32,890 nucleotides of DNA, taken from Lachnospiraceae bacterium (GTDB lineage Bacteria; Bacillota; Clostridia; Lachnospirales; Lachnospiraceae). Of the stretch, positions 16,375-23,687 are shown one piece after another (position 1 is the first letter of the stretch; each line of letters begins with the position of its first letter). The notes beneath the pieces are model-generated. The model worked only from the letters and a program-made list of their open reading frames with translations. It was not told where the DNA came from and did not search any database. The stretch is from positions 1 to 32,890 of the forward strand of contig JAGBBW010000110.1 of assembly GCA_017938285.1 (NCBI GenBank), in the 5' to 3' direction. The translations under genes were made by a program, and so were the position numbers.

Positions 16375-16430
16375 AACGCAGTTACCGTATTACATGCAGA
16401 TAATCGTAATACAGTAACTGCGTTTTTTCT
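16375..16430. terminator. Strong bidirectional terminator between convergent genes
   Basis: AACGCAGTTAC and CGTATTAC (16375-16393) pair with GTAATAC and AGTAACTGCGTT (16406-16424) and are followed by TTTTTC. It lies between the MutS-like pair (+) and the hydrolase (-) and could serve both. Confidence 0.88.
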
Positions 16431-17306
16431 TTACATTGCCTGGTTTAAGAAGCGTGCCGCCATTTCCGGCCAGAGAGCACATTCTTCTTTGATATATTTT
16501 TCTTCGCCGTTGGAACTTTCTTCGGTTGCCAGTGCCAGTCCATGTCCTCCAAATGGAAACATATGAAACTCCGCCAGAACACCTGCGTCAATCAGGGCGG
16601 TCAGGTACAATAAGGAGTTTTCTACCGGAACAGAAGAGTCTTCGTAGGTGTGCCAGAGGAACGTTGGAGGAACATCTTCGGTAACGTGACGGTCCAGTGT
16701 GACGAGTTCCACTAAATCCTGCTTGTATTTCTTCGCTTTGTCAGCATCGCTCTGCATACCAAGTAAGTTTTCAAAAGACCCCTGATGTCCAAATTCACCG
16801 GAGGTAATGACCGGATAAGAGAGAACACAGGCATTTGGCATGATTTCTTCCGGAGCAGCGTTATTTAAGTAGCTGGAGAGCCACTCTTTCTTATAATTAA
16901 CGCAGAGGCTGGCTGCCAGATGGCCACCGGCGGAAAATCCTGCGACTGCAATACGTTCCGGGTCAATGCCCCATTCTGCGGCATTTTCACGGACAGTACG
17001 GACAGCAACCGCCAGTTCGCACAGGGCAGTTGGAAATTCAAACGGTGCTACATGATACTGAAGAACGAATGTCTGAAAGCCGAAGCTGTTGAATTTTTTT
17101 GCTACCGGTTTTCCTTCCCGTTCGGAAATGTGTTCATAGCCGCCGCCCGGACAGATAATCAGGGCTGGACGAAGTTCCTCTGTGGAAGGGGTATCGGTTT
17201 TGTCCAGGAGAAAGCAGTCCATAGTGGCAGGAGCGTACTTTCCTTTCTTTACAAGGTCTACCGGTACGACCATATAGTTTTCAATGGTGATAGAAAATTC
17301 TTTCAT
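16431..17306 (-). CDS. Alpha/beta hydrolase (esterase, acetylxylan-esterase-like)
   Basis: The 291-aa hydrolase has the oxyanion-hole segment ICPGGGYEHIS (51-61), the nucleophile elbow AGFSAGGHL with S125, an aspartate at D223 (YEDSSVP) and the catalytic histidine H255 (FPFGGHGL). This is the BD-FAE/dienelactone-like group, often annotated as acetyl esterase or xylan esterase. No signal peptide is evident, so it probably deacylates short sugars or esters in the cytoplasm. An AAAGGAAG site precedes the ATG on the minus strand. It is monocistronic and converges on the MutS-like genes. The true substrate cannot be told from sequence. Confidence 0.9.
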   Translation of the reverse strand: MKEFSITIENYMVVPVDLVKKGKYAPATMDCFLLDKTDTPSTEELRPALIICPGGGYEHISEREGKPVAKKFNSFGFQTFVLQYHVAPFEFPTALCELAVAVRTVRENAAEWGIDPERIAVAGFSAGGHLAASLCVNYKKEWLSSYLNNAAPEEIMPNACVLSYPVITSGEFGHQGSFENLLGMQSDADKAKKYKQDLVELVTLDRHVTEDVPPTFLWHTYEDSSVPVENSLLYLTALIDAGVLAEFHMFPFGGHGLALATEESSNGEEKYIKEECALWPEMAARFLNQAM

Positions 17307-17632
17307 GGGTATTCTTCCTTTCCTATAACAATTATGCCTATTGTATCAGATTTCAGAGTAAAATGCCATAGAAAAAATGGAGAAACGGCAGTTCTGTGGT
17401 GGTATACGACAGAAAGCTGCCGGAAAAAAGGGAGTAAAAGATATTGTTTTGCAAACTAAACTTTACAAAAATGAAGTTTTGAAATAAAAAGATAGGTTTA
17501 TAGCAGCGAAAAATATGAAAAAATGCAACTGAAAGTTGCGGAAAAATAGGAGCAAAGTTGCTTGAAAGCTCTTTGCCAAATTGTTATAATAAGTCAAAAT
17601 GAGATAGTAAAATCACCAGAAGGAGAAAAAGT
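17307..17632. other. Divergent intergenic region between hydrolase and HTH-mutase genes
   Basis: These 326 bases hold the RBS of the minus-strand hydrolase, a hairpin CGGCAGTTCTGT (17386-17397) with ACAGAA-AG-CTGCCG (17409-17422), a short hairpin GCAACT-GAA-AGTTGC (17525-17539), and the promoter at 17562-17590. The GCAACT hairpin just upstream of the -35 box, with a further GTTGC copy at 17557-17561, may be an operator for the XRE domain encoded downstream (inference). No gene was found. Confidence 0.5.
17562..17590 (+). promoter_or_regulatory. Strong sigma-A promoter of the amino-sugar block
   Basis: TTGAAA (17562-17567), 17 bases, then consensus TATAAT (17585-17590), 43 bases before the HTH-mutase start. 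The GCAACT hairpin lies just upstream of the -35 box. Confidence 0.8.
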
Positions 17633-19255
17633 ATGACAATCGGCCAGAAAATTACACAGCTTAGAACCGCTGCTGATATTTCCCAGGAACAGCTGGCGGA
17701 AACCCTTGGGGTGTCCAGACAGTCCGTGTCCAAGTGGGAGATGGACCAGGCACTTCCGCAGATTGACAAAGTGCTGCAGCTTGCAGAGATTTTCAGTGTT
17801 TCCACGGATGAACTGCTGCTTGATAAAATTGAGATTAACCGCCGTCCGGCAAATGAACCAAGAACCAATAAGTATTTTGGAACAGACGGTTTCCGTGGGG
17901 AGGCAAATGTAACACTTACCTCCATGCAGGCATACCGGGTAGGCCGTTTCCTTGGATGGTATTATTCTTCCAAGCTTTCCGGCTGTACAAAAACGGGATA
18001 CCGTCCACGTATTGTAATTGGAAAGGATACCAGACGTTCCAGTTATATGCTGGAATATTCCATTGCTGCAGGCATTACTGCCAGTGGTGCAGATGCCTAC
18101 ATGCTCCACGTAATTACAACTCCGGGTGTTTCTTATGTAACACGCAAAGATGAGTTTGACTGTGGTATTATGATTACGGCTTCCCACAATCCTTATTATG
18201 ACAACGGTATTAAAGTCATTAATGCCTATGGTGAAAAGCTGGATGATGAAACAACTGCGCTGATTGAAGCATATATTGATGGTGATCTGAAAACGTTAGG
18301 GGTGGCAGGAGATGACCTGCCGCTGGCACAGAAATCCAAAATTGGATGCATTCATGATTACTCTGCCGGAAGGAACCGTTATATCGGATACCTGATTTCT
18401 GTTGCATCCAATTCATACAAGAAGTTAAAAATTGGTCTTGACTGTGCCAATGGTGCGTCCTGGAATATTGCCAATGCGGTATTCAGTGCACTGGGTGCAC
18501 AGACGTATGTGATTGGTGATGAGCCGGATGGTCTGAATGTGAATGAAGGCTGCGGTTCCACCCACATTGAAAATTTAAAGAAGCTGGTGAAGGAAAAGCA
18601 TCTGGATCTGGGCTTTGCATTTGATGGTGACGCAGACCGCTGTATTGCCGTGGATGAAAATGGAAATGAAGTGGATGGGGATGCCATGATTTATATTCTT
18701 GGCAAGCGGTTAAAGGCAAGAGGTACGCTGGAGGATAATACGGTAGTGACAACGATTATGTCCAACAGTGGTTTTGTGGCAAGTCTGGAGGAAGCAGGAA
18801 TTAAGTGCGTACAGACAAAAGTGGGCGATCGTTTTGTATATGAGTGTATGCAGAGCAATAATTATGCCATCGGCGGCGAGCAGTCCGGTCACATTATCAT
18901 GAAAAAATATGCAACTACCGGCGATGGTATTCTGACGGCAATTATGATTGCAGAGGAAATCTGTGATTCCAAGACTTCCCTGGCAAAGCTGGCAGAGCCG
19001 ATTCATTTCTATCCACAGTATCTGAAGAATGTCAGAGTAAAGGATAAGGCAGCGGTGCTTTCGGATGCCAATGTATTGAAGGCAAAGGAAGAGGCTGAGA
19101 AGCTGATTAACAAAAAGGGCCGTGCACTTCTCAGACAGAGTGGTACAGAGCCAGTCATCCGTGTGATGATTGAAAGCGAAACACAGGAGAAATGTGTGGA
19201 ATATGCAGAAATGATTGTGAAAGCAATTATAGAAGGAGGACACTGCGTTGAATAA
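17633..19255 (+). CDS. XRE-type HTH domain fused to phosphoglucosamine mutase (GlmM-like)
   Basis: This 540-aa fusion begins at ATG 17633 after AGAAGGAG. Residues about 5-62 are a Cro/C1-type helix-turn-helix (ISQEQLAETLGVSRQSVSKWE), followed by a linker, then a full mutase from residue 80: KYFGTDGFRG (80-89), active-site serine S184 in TASHNP, metal loop DGDADR (331-336), sugar loop GGEQSGH (414-420) and phosphate loop RQSGTEPVIRVM (501-512). GEQSGH is typical of GlmM, which converts GlcN-6-P to GlcN-1-P. Normal GlmM is ~450 aa, so the mutase part is complete and ~75 residues are extra. Sequence is continuous, with no sign of a frameshift. The promoter, GlmU-like, nagB and glmS neighbours suggest that the enzyme senses amino-sugar phosphates and regulates its own operon (inference). 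Confidence 0.93.
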   Translation: MTIGQKITQLRTAADISQEQLAETLGVSRQSVSKWEMDQALPQIDKVLQLAEIFSVSTDELLLDKIEINRRPANEPRTNKYFGTDGFRGEANVTLTSMQAYRVGRFLGWYYSSKLSGCTKTGYRPRIVIGKDTRRSSYMLEYSIAAGITASGADAYMLHVITTPGVSYVTRKDEFDCGIMITASHNPYYDNGIKVINAYGEKLDDETTALIEAYIDGDLKTLGVAGDDLPLAQKSKIGCIHDYSAGRNRYIGYLISVASNSYKKLKIGLDCANGASWNIANAVFSALGAQTYVIGDEPDGLNVNEGCGSTHIENLKKLVKEKHLDLGFAFDGDADRCIAVDENGNEVDGDAMIYILGKRLKARGTLEDNTVVTTIMSNSGFVASLEEAGIKCVQTKVGDRFVYECMQSNNYAIGGEQSGHIIMKKYATTGDGILTAIMIAEEICDSKTSLAKLAEPIHFYPQYLKNVRVKDKAAVLSDANVLKAKEEAEKLINKKGRALLRQSGTEPVIRVMIESETQEKCVEYAEMIVKAIIEGGHCVE

Positions 19256-19910
19256 ATTAGTAAAAACAAAGGAACTGTATGCATCCCAGCCGGAATATCT
19301 TGTCCCTTTATTTGAAACAAGTGAATATCCATGGGAAATGCTTCCTAAGATTAAGGGATATATTCTGGAACTGATTGAGAAAGGAATTCCAGGGTATACG
19401 CAGATTGCAGAAGGTGTATTAGTTGGTGAAAATGTAAAGATTTATCCAACGGCTACGATTGAGGCTCCGGCGATTATCGGTTCCGGTACCGAGGTACGTC
19501 CGGGTGCGTTTATCCGGGGAAGCGTGATTACCGGGGAAGGATGTGTCATTGGAAATTCTTCCGAACTTAAGAATTGTGTGCTGCTTGACAAGGTGCAGAT
19601 TCCGCATTATAACTATGTTGGAGATTCTATTTTAGGAAACAAGGCACATACCGGAGCAGGTACCATCTGTTCCAATCTGAAATCCGATGGAAAGGCAGTG
19701 GTCATTCACGGAGATGAAGATTACGAAACCGGTCTTAGAAAAATCGGCGGTATTCTGGCAGACGGTGCGGATGTAGGCTGCGGTTCCGTCATCAATCCGG
19801 GAACGGTTATCGGTAAGAATACTTCAGTATATCCTTTAACGGCACTGCGTGGAGTATATCCGGCGGACTGTATTGTAAAAGATACAAAGACAGTAGTAAA
19901 GAGAGTGTAA
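19248..19910 (+). CDS. GlmU-like left-handed beta-helix acyltransferase
   Basis: The 220-aa protein starts at TTG 19248, seven bases after AGGAGGA (19234-19240) and overlapping the mutase gene by eight bases; no in-frame ATG is well placed. Residues ~50-215 show hexapeptide-repeat spacing (GENVKIYPTATIEAPAIIG; GTEVRPGAFIRG), the left-handed beta-helix fold. PHYNYVGDS and HTGAGTICSNLKSD resemble the acetyltransferase active-site loops of GlmU. The uridylyltransferase half of GlmU is absent. It probably acetylates GlcN-1-P made by the preceding mutase, but could be a GlcNAc-1-P-binding relative. A separate uridylyltransferase would be needed, and none is in the window. Confidence 0.85.
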   Translation: MNKLVKTKELYASQPEYLVPLFETSEYPWEMLPKIKGYILELIEKGIPGYTQIAEGVLVGENVKIYPTATIEAPAIIGSGTEVRPGAFIRGSVITGEGCVIGNSSELKNCVLLDKVQIPHYNYVGDSILGNKAHTGAGTICSNLKSDGKAVVIHGDEDYETGLRKIGGILADGADVGCGSVINPGTVIGKNTSVYPLTALRGVYPADCIVKDTKTVVKRV

Positions 19911-19948
19911 GAAACAAACCAGAATAAAAAAATACAAGGAGAAAAATT

Positions 19949-20659
19949 ATGAACTTTATTACAGTAAAAAATTATGATGAACTGAGCAGCAAGGCAGCAG
20001 CAATGATTTGTGCACAGGTGATATTAAAGCCGGAAAGTGTGCTTGGTCTGGCAACCGGATCTTCCCCGCTGGGTACTTATGCAAAGATTGTGGAAAAGTG
20101 TGCAAACGGAGAAGTGGATTTTTCAAAGGTTTCTTCCATTAACCTGGATGAATATGTTGGTCTGGACGGAAACAACGACCAGAGCTACCGTTATTTCATG
20201 AATACCAACCTGTTTACAAAGATTAACATTGATATAACAAAGACAAATGTTCCTAATGGCTGTGCAGCAGATCTTCAGAAGGAATGTGAAGCGTATGACG
20301 CGCTGATTCAGCAGTCCGGCGGTATTGATTTACAGCTGCTTGGTATTGGTCTGGACGGTCACATTGGTTTCAATGAGCCGGATACTTACTTTGAAAAGGC
20401 TACCCATGTTGTAGACCTGGACCCATCCACCATTGAGGCAAATGCACGTTTCTTTGCTTCCGAGGCAGATGTGCCAAGAAAGGCTGTTACCATGGGCATG
20501 GGCGGCATTATGAGCGCAAAGAAGGTATTGTTAATCGCTAACGGCAAGAACAAGAAGGAAATTGTGGAGAAGGCTTTCTTTGGCCCTGTTACACCGGCAG
20601 TTCCGGCTTCCATTTTACAGCTGCATCCGGATGTGACTGTAATTTACAGTGAGAACTAA
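19949..20659 (+). CDS. nagB: Glucosamine-6-phosphate deaminase
   Basis: The 236-aa enzyme converts GlcN-6-P to fructose-6-P and ammonia, the catabolic counterpart of GlmS. Motifs are GLATGSSPLGTY, NLDEYVGL, LLGIGLDGHIGFNEP and MGMGGIMSAKKVLLIANG, matching NagB along its length. ATG 19949 follows AAGGAG (19936-19941). It lies 38 bases after the GlmU-like gene and is probably cotranscribed, ending at the terminator at 20684-20730. No nagA deacetylase gene lies in the window. Its place in a biosynthetic block suggests adjustment of the GlcN-6-P pool. Confidence 0.95.
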   Translation: MNFITVKNYDELSSKAAAMICAQVILKPESVLGLATGSSPLGTYAKIVEKCANGEVDFSKVSSINLDEYVGLDGNNDQSYRYFMNTNLFTKINIDITKTNVPNGCAADLQKECEAYDALIQQSGGIDLQLLGIGLDGHIGFNEPDTYFEKATHVVDLDPSTIEANARFFASEADVPRKAVTMGMGGIMSAKKVLLIANGKNKKEIVEKAFFGPVTPAVPASILQLHPDVTVIYSEN

Positions 20660-20683
20660 AAGGGAAAATATAAACAAAAAACA

Positions 20684-20730
20684 CAAGAAGAGGTTGACCT
20701 GTCCAGGAGCAGGTCAGCCTCTTCTTGTTT
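20684..20730 (+). terminator. Strong terminator between nagB and glmS
   Basis: CAAGAAGAGGTTGACCTG (20684-20701) pairs with CAGGTCAGCCTCTTCTTG (20710-20727) with one wobble and is followed by TTT. It separates the HTH-mutase/nagB transcript from glmS. Confidence 0.88.
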
Positions 20731-20783
20731 GGAATTATGTGTTAATTCTGCTTTGAAATGGAGAAAATGGATAATACGGAGGT

Positions 20784-20809
20784 CAGAATGCAGTCTCAGA
20801 ATGTAGTCT
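20784..20809 (+). repeat. Two-copy 13-base tandem repeat upstream of glmS
   Basis: CAGAATGCAGTCT (20784-20796) is followed directly by CAGAATGTAGTCT (20797-20809), one mismatch, then a weaker CTGAATGAATGAA. It lies in the glmS leader. Role unknown; possibly a protein-binding site. Confidence 0.5.
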
Positions 20810-20843
20810 CTGAATGAATGAAAATAGAAAGAGGAGAAGATCT

Positions 20844-22673
20844 ATGTGTGGAATTATAGGATTTTGCGGTTATCTGGATGCAAAGGAAGAACTGGTGAAG
20901 GGACTGGCAGAGCTGGAATACCGTGGGTATGACAGCGCAGGGATTGCCTGTTTTACGGAACAGGGGATAGAAGTAGTAAAGTCTGTGGGAAAAGTAGAAG
21001 GGCTAAGAAACCGGATTCCGGCAAAGATGGAAACCGGCTGTGGCATCGGGCATACCAGATGGGCAACCCATGGGGGTGTTTCAGAGATCAATGCCCATCC
21101 GCATACCTGCGGCAGCGTGACAATGATACATAATGGTATCATTGAAAATTATCATGCTCTGGCTGAAGAACTGAAGGAAACGGGAAGGACACCGGTGTCC
21201 CAGACGGATACGGAAATTGCGGCAATGCTGCTGGACTCCCTGTATCAGGGAGATGCACTGGCGGCACTACGGGGCGCAGTGGAAAAACTGGAAGGAGCGT
21301 ATGCTTTCTGTATTCTGTTTGCCGACCAGAAAGATGTGATTTACTGTATCAGGAAAGGAAGTCCTCTGGTATGCTGTTCTTCGGAAGAAGGTTCTGTGGT
21401 GGCATCGGATATGGTGGCACTGCTCCGGTATTCCAAGGAGTATTTTGTACTGCCGGAATTTCAGGTGGCAAAGGTGACGAAAAGTGGTATTTCTGTGACA
21501 GAACTGGACGGAACGGAAGTGAGTCCGTCCATGTTGAGCATTCAATGGGATATGTCCGCAGCGCAGAAAAATGGATTCAAACACTATATGTTGAAGGAAA
21601 TCCATGAACAGCCGGAAGCCATCCGCAGAACGCTGACACCCCGCATGAAAAAGGGCAGATATCTGCTGCCGGATTTTGCAGAGGACGGAATACCGGATAC
21701 GGTGTTTTTACAGGCGGATCGTATCGTGATTGCTGCCTGTGGAACTGCCATGCATGCAGGAATGCTGGGCAGGATTCTGATGGAACGTCTTCTGCGGATT
21801 CCGGTGAGTGTGGAAGTGGCCTCGGAATTCCGCTATGCGGACCCGATTCTGGATGAAAAATCACTGGTGATACTGGTGTCGCAGTCCGGGGAGACGGCAG
21901 ATACCCTGGCAGCACTGCGTCTGGCAAAGGAGAAAGGGGCGAAAACACTGGCGGTTGTAAATGTAAAAGGGTCGTCTATTGCGCGGGAGTCGGACTATGT
22001 ATTGTATACCCACGCCGGTCCGGAAATTGCGGTAGCCAGCACCAAAGCATATACGGCGCAGCTGGCAGCACTGTATCTGCTGGTATTCCGGTTTGCTTAT
22101 GTGGCGGGGAAGATATCAGCAGAAGAAGTTTCCGGTTATATGAAGGAGCTGGACGGAGTCGGGGAACTGATAGAAAAAGTTCTGGAACGGAAGGAGCAGG
22201 TGAAGGAACTGAGTAAGCGTCTGACGCCGGTGCAGGATTTGTTTTTTATCGGAAGAGGACTGGATTATGCCCTTGCCTGTGAAGGTTCCATTAAACTGAA
22301 AGAAATTACGTATATCCATTCAGAGGCGTATGCCGCTGGAGAGTTAAAGCATGGTACACTTTCCCTGGTTACCGGTGGAACTCCGGTGATTGCGCTGGCA
22401 ACCCAGCCGGAGGTGTTTGGAAAGATGATTTCCAATGTGAAGGAGGTACGGGCCAGAGGCGCTATGGTAATTCTGATAACGAAAGAAGAGAAGAAGGATG
22501 GTCTGGAGTCAGGAATTTTTGAAGAACATCTGGTGATTCCTTTCTGCCGGGATATCGTTGCTCCTTTTGCGGCAGCGGTATATCTGCAGCTGCTGGCATA
22601 CTATACTTCGTCTTACCGTGGTCTGGATGTTGACCAGCCAAGAAACCTGGCAAAATCAGTGACGGTGGAGTAA
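20844..22673 (+). CDS. glmS: Glutamine-fructose-6-phosphate aminotransferase
   Basis: The 609-aa enzyme makes GlcN-6-P from fructose-6-P and glutamine, the entry step to peptidoglycan amino sugars. ATG 20844 gives MCGIIGF with the catalytic Cys exposed as residue 2; the in-frame ATG at 20814 would bury it and was rejected. The glutaminase half has GIGHTRWATHG and THGGVSEINAHPH. The isomerase half has AACGTAMHAG, VSQSGETADT and EAYAAGELKHG, ending QPRNLAKSVTVE. GAGGAG (20831-20836) is the RBS. The leader is short and has no glmS-ribozyme-like sequence that I recognise. It is transcribed separately from nagB. Confidence 0.97.
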   Translation: MCGIIGFCGYLDAKEELVKGLAELEYRGYDSAGIACFTEQGIEVVKSVGKVEGLRNRIPAKMETGCGIGHTRWATHGGVSEINAHPHTCGSVTMIHNGIIENYHALAEELKETGRTPVSQTDTEIAAMLLDSLYQGDALAALRGAVEKLEGAYAFCILFADQKDVIYCIRKGSPLVCCSSEEGSVVASDMVALLRYSKEYFVLPEFQVAKVTKSGISVTELDGTEVSPSMLSIQWDMSAAQKNGFKHYMLKEIHEQPEAIRRTLTPRMKKGRYLLPDFAEDGIPDTVFLQADRIVIAACGTAMHAGMLGRILMERLLRIPVSVEVASEFRYADPILDEKSLVILVSQSGETADTLAALRLAKEKGAKTLAVVNVKGSSIARESDYVLYTHAGPEIAVASTKAYTAQLAALYLLVFRFAYVAGKISAEEVSGYMKELDGVGELIEKVLERKEQVKELSKRLTPVQDLFFIGRGLDYALACEGSIKLKEITYIHSEAYAAGELKHGTLSLVTGGTPVIALATQPEVFGKMISNVKEVRARGAMVILITKEEKKDGLESGIFEEHLVIPFCRDIVAPFAAAVYLQLLAYYTSSYRGLDVDQPRNLAKSVTVE

Positions 22674-22712
22674 GGAAAAAACAGGAAATTTTGAAGGAGT
22701 GGTTATATTTTT

Positions 22713-22740
22713 AGGGAAACGCTGATGAAAGCGTTTCCCT
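22713..22740 (+). terminator. Hairpin between glmS and the convergent LUD gene
   Basis: AGGGAAACGCT (22713-22723) pairs perfectly with AGCGTTTCCCT (22730-22740). No T-tract follows directly; TTTTT comes 11 bases later on the plus strand. It is a probable transcription end for glmS, weaker than the other terminators. Confidence 0.6.
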
Positions 22741-22774
22741 GCCGGATTAATTTTTACTGCAAATGCATGCTTCC

Positions 22775-23413
22775 TTAGAAGCCCAGTTCTTCACCGACTA
22801 AAATGACTTTAATTCTTCCGGGAATTCTGGATTTTCTTGTAATTACCGTCTGGCAGCAGATACAGGCATCGTCCAGACAGTCCACACAGCGTCCAAATTT
22901 TGCACACGGTGTATTTAAACCAAGACGGATGGCATTTGGTGGTGCGGCTTCATTATGTACCCGGTCAATGGCAGCTTCCACATTTTTAGCCACCTTGTTC
23001 ATGCCTGCAACAATAACTACATTTTTCGGACCATGAATCAGGCTGGAAACCCGGTTGCCAAGACCATCAATATTTACCAGCTGGCCATCCAGGGTAATGG
23101 CATTGGAACTCATAAAATAATAGTCGCAATGGGAAACTTCCGCATACAAAGTATCCTTTTCTTCCTGTGTCTGGGCGGTAGCACGGTCAAACACAGTGTA
23201 ATCGGAATTTTTTAACTCCTGGATAAGACCGATTTCTTCCAGAGTCATGGAGCCTCCCCAGGAAACGGAACAGCCGGGGGTCAGAAAGCGTTTTGCCGTA
23301 AGCAGTGCTTCTTCCTTTGTTTCACAGTAGTAGCCTTCAATGCCCCGGAGATTGAACTTGTCTATGAGGGAGTCGGCCAGATTTTCATAATATTGCTGTT
23401 TCGGTGTTGACAT
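22775..23413 (-). CDS. LUD-domain protein (lactate-utilization-like, DUF162)
   Basis: A 212-aa protein beginning MSTPKQQYYENLADSL at 23413, preceded by AGGCAGG. An in-frame ATG at 23437 lacks a site. The LUD fold is indicated by SVSWGGSMTLEEIGL, SSNAITLDGQLVNIDGLGNRV and NVVIVAGMNKV. A Cys-rich tail CAKFGRCVDCLDDACICC could bind a metal or Fe-S cluster. Full lactate-utilization systems need LutA and LutB, which are absent here, so this is a stand-alone family member of uncertain role. It has its own minus-strand promoter at 23456-23484. Confidence 0.88.
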   Translation of the reverse strand: MSTPKQQYYENLADSLIDKFNLRGIEGYYCETKEEALLTAKRFLTPGCSVSWGGSMTLEEIGLIQELKNSDYTVFDRATAQTQEEKDTLYAEVSHCDYYFMSSNAITLDGQLVNIDGLGNRVSSLIHGPKNVVIVAGMNKVAKNVEAAIDRVHNEAAPPNAIRLGLNTPCAKFGRCVDCLDDACICCQTVITRKSRIPGRIKVILVGEELGF

Positions 23414-23455
23414 AGCAAAGACCTGCCTTTCTTGCATGAAAATAAATTTATTAAT

Positions 23456-23484
23456 AGTGTACTACATTATGCTAATGCTTTCAA
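23456..23484 (-). promoter_or_regulatory. Promoter of the LUD-domain gene
   Basis: On the minus strand, TTGAAA (23484-23479), 17 bases, then TACACT (23461-23456), about 40 bases before the start codon. Confidence 0.6.
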
Positions 23485-23687
23485 GGAAAATAGCCGAAAG
23501 ATAATATAAAGTATTTTTTTATAAGTATAAAATCCTACTGGAAATAATGGAATAAATATATTATACTATAAGTAATGCTATACAGAGCACACTAAGATAG
23601 TGCTTCAGGTCCAGGGACAGAAAATTCAGGAAATATCCGGATACTGTTTGCGTGGACAAGGACAAAAATATTAAGAGGGGTGTACCC

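Noticed and set aside
20731..20843. glmS ribozyme expected upstream of glmS
   Set aside because: The leader is short and shows no sequence resembling the conserved ribozyme core; its absence is reported as a finding rather than a feature.
20814..20843. GlmS start at the in-frame ATG 20814
   Set aside because: Would place residues before the catalytic Cys, which must be residue 2 before Met removal; the RBS also fits 20844.
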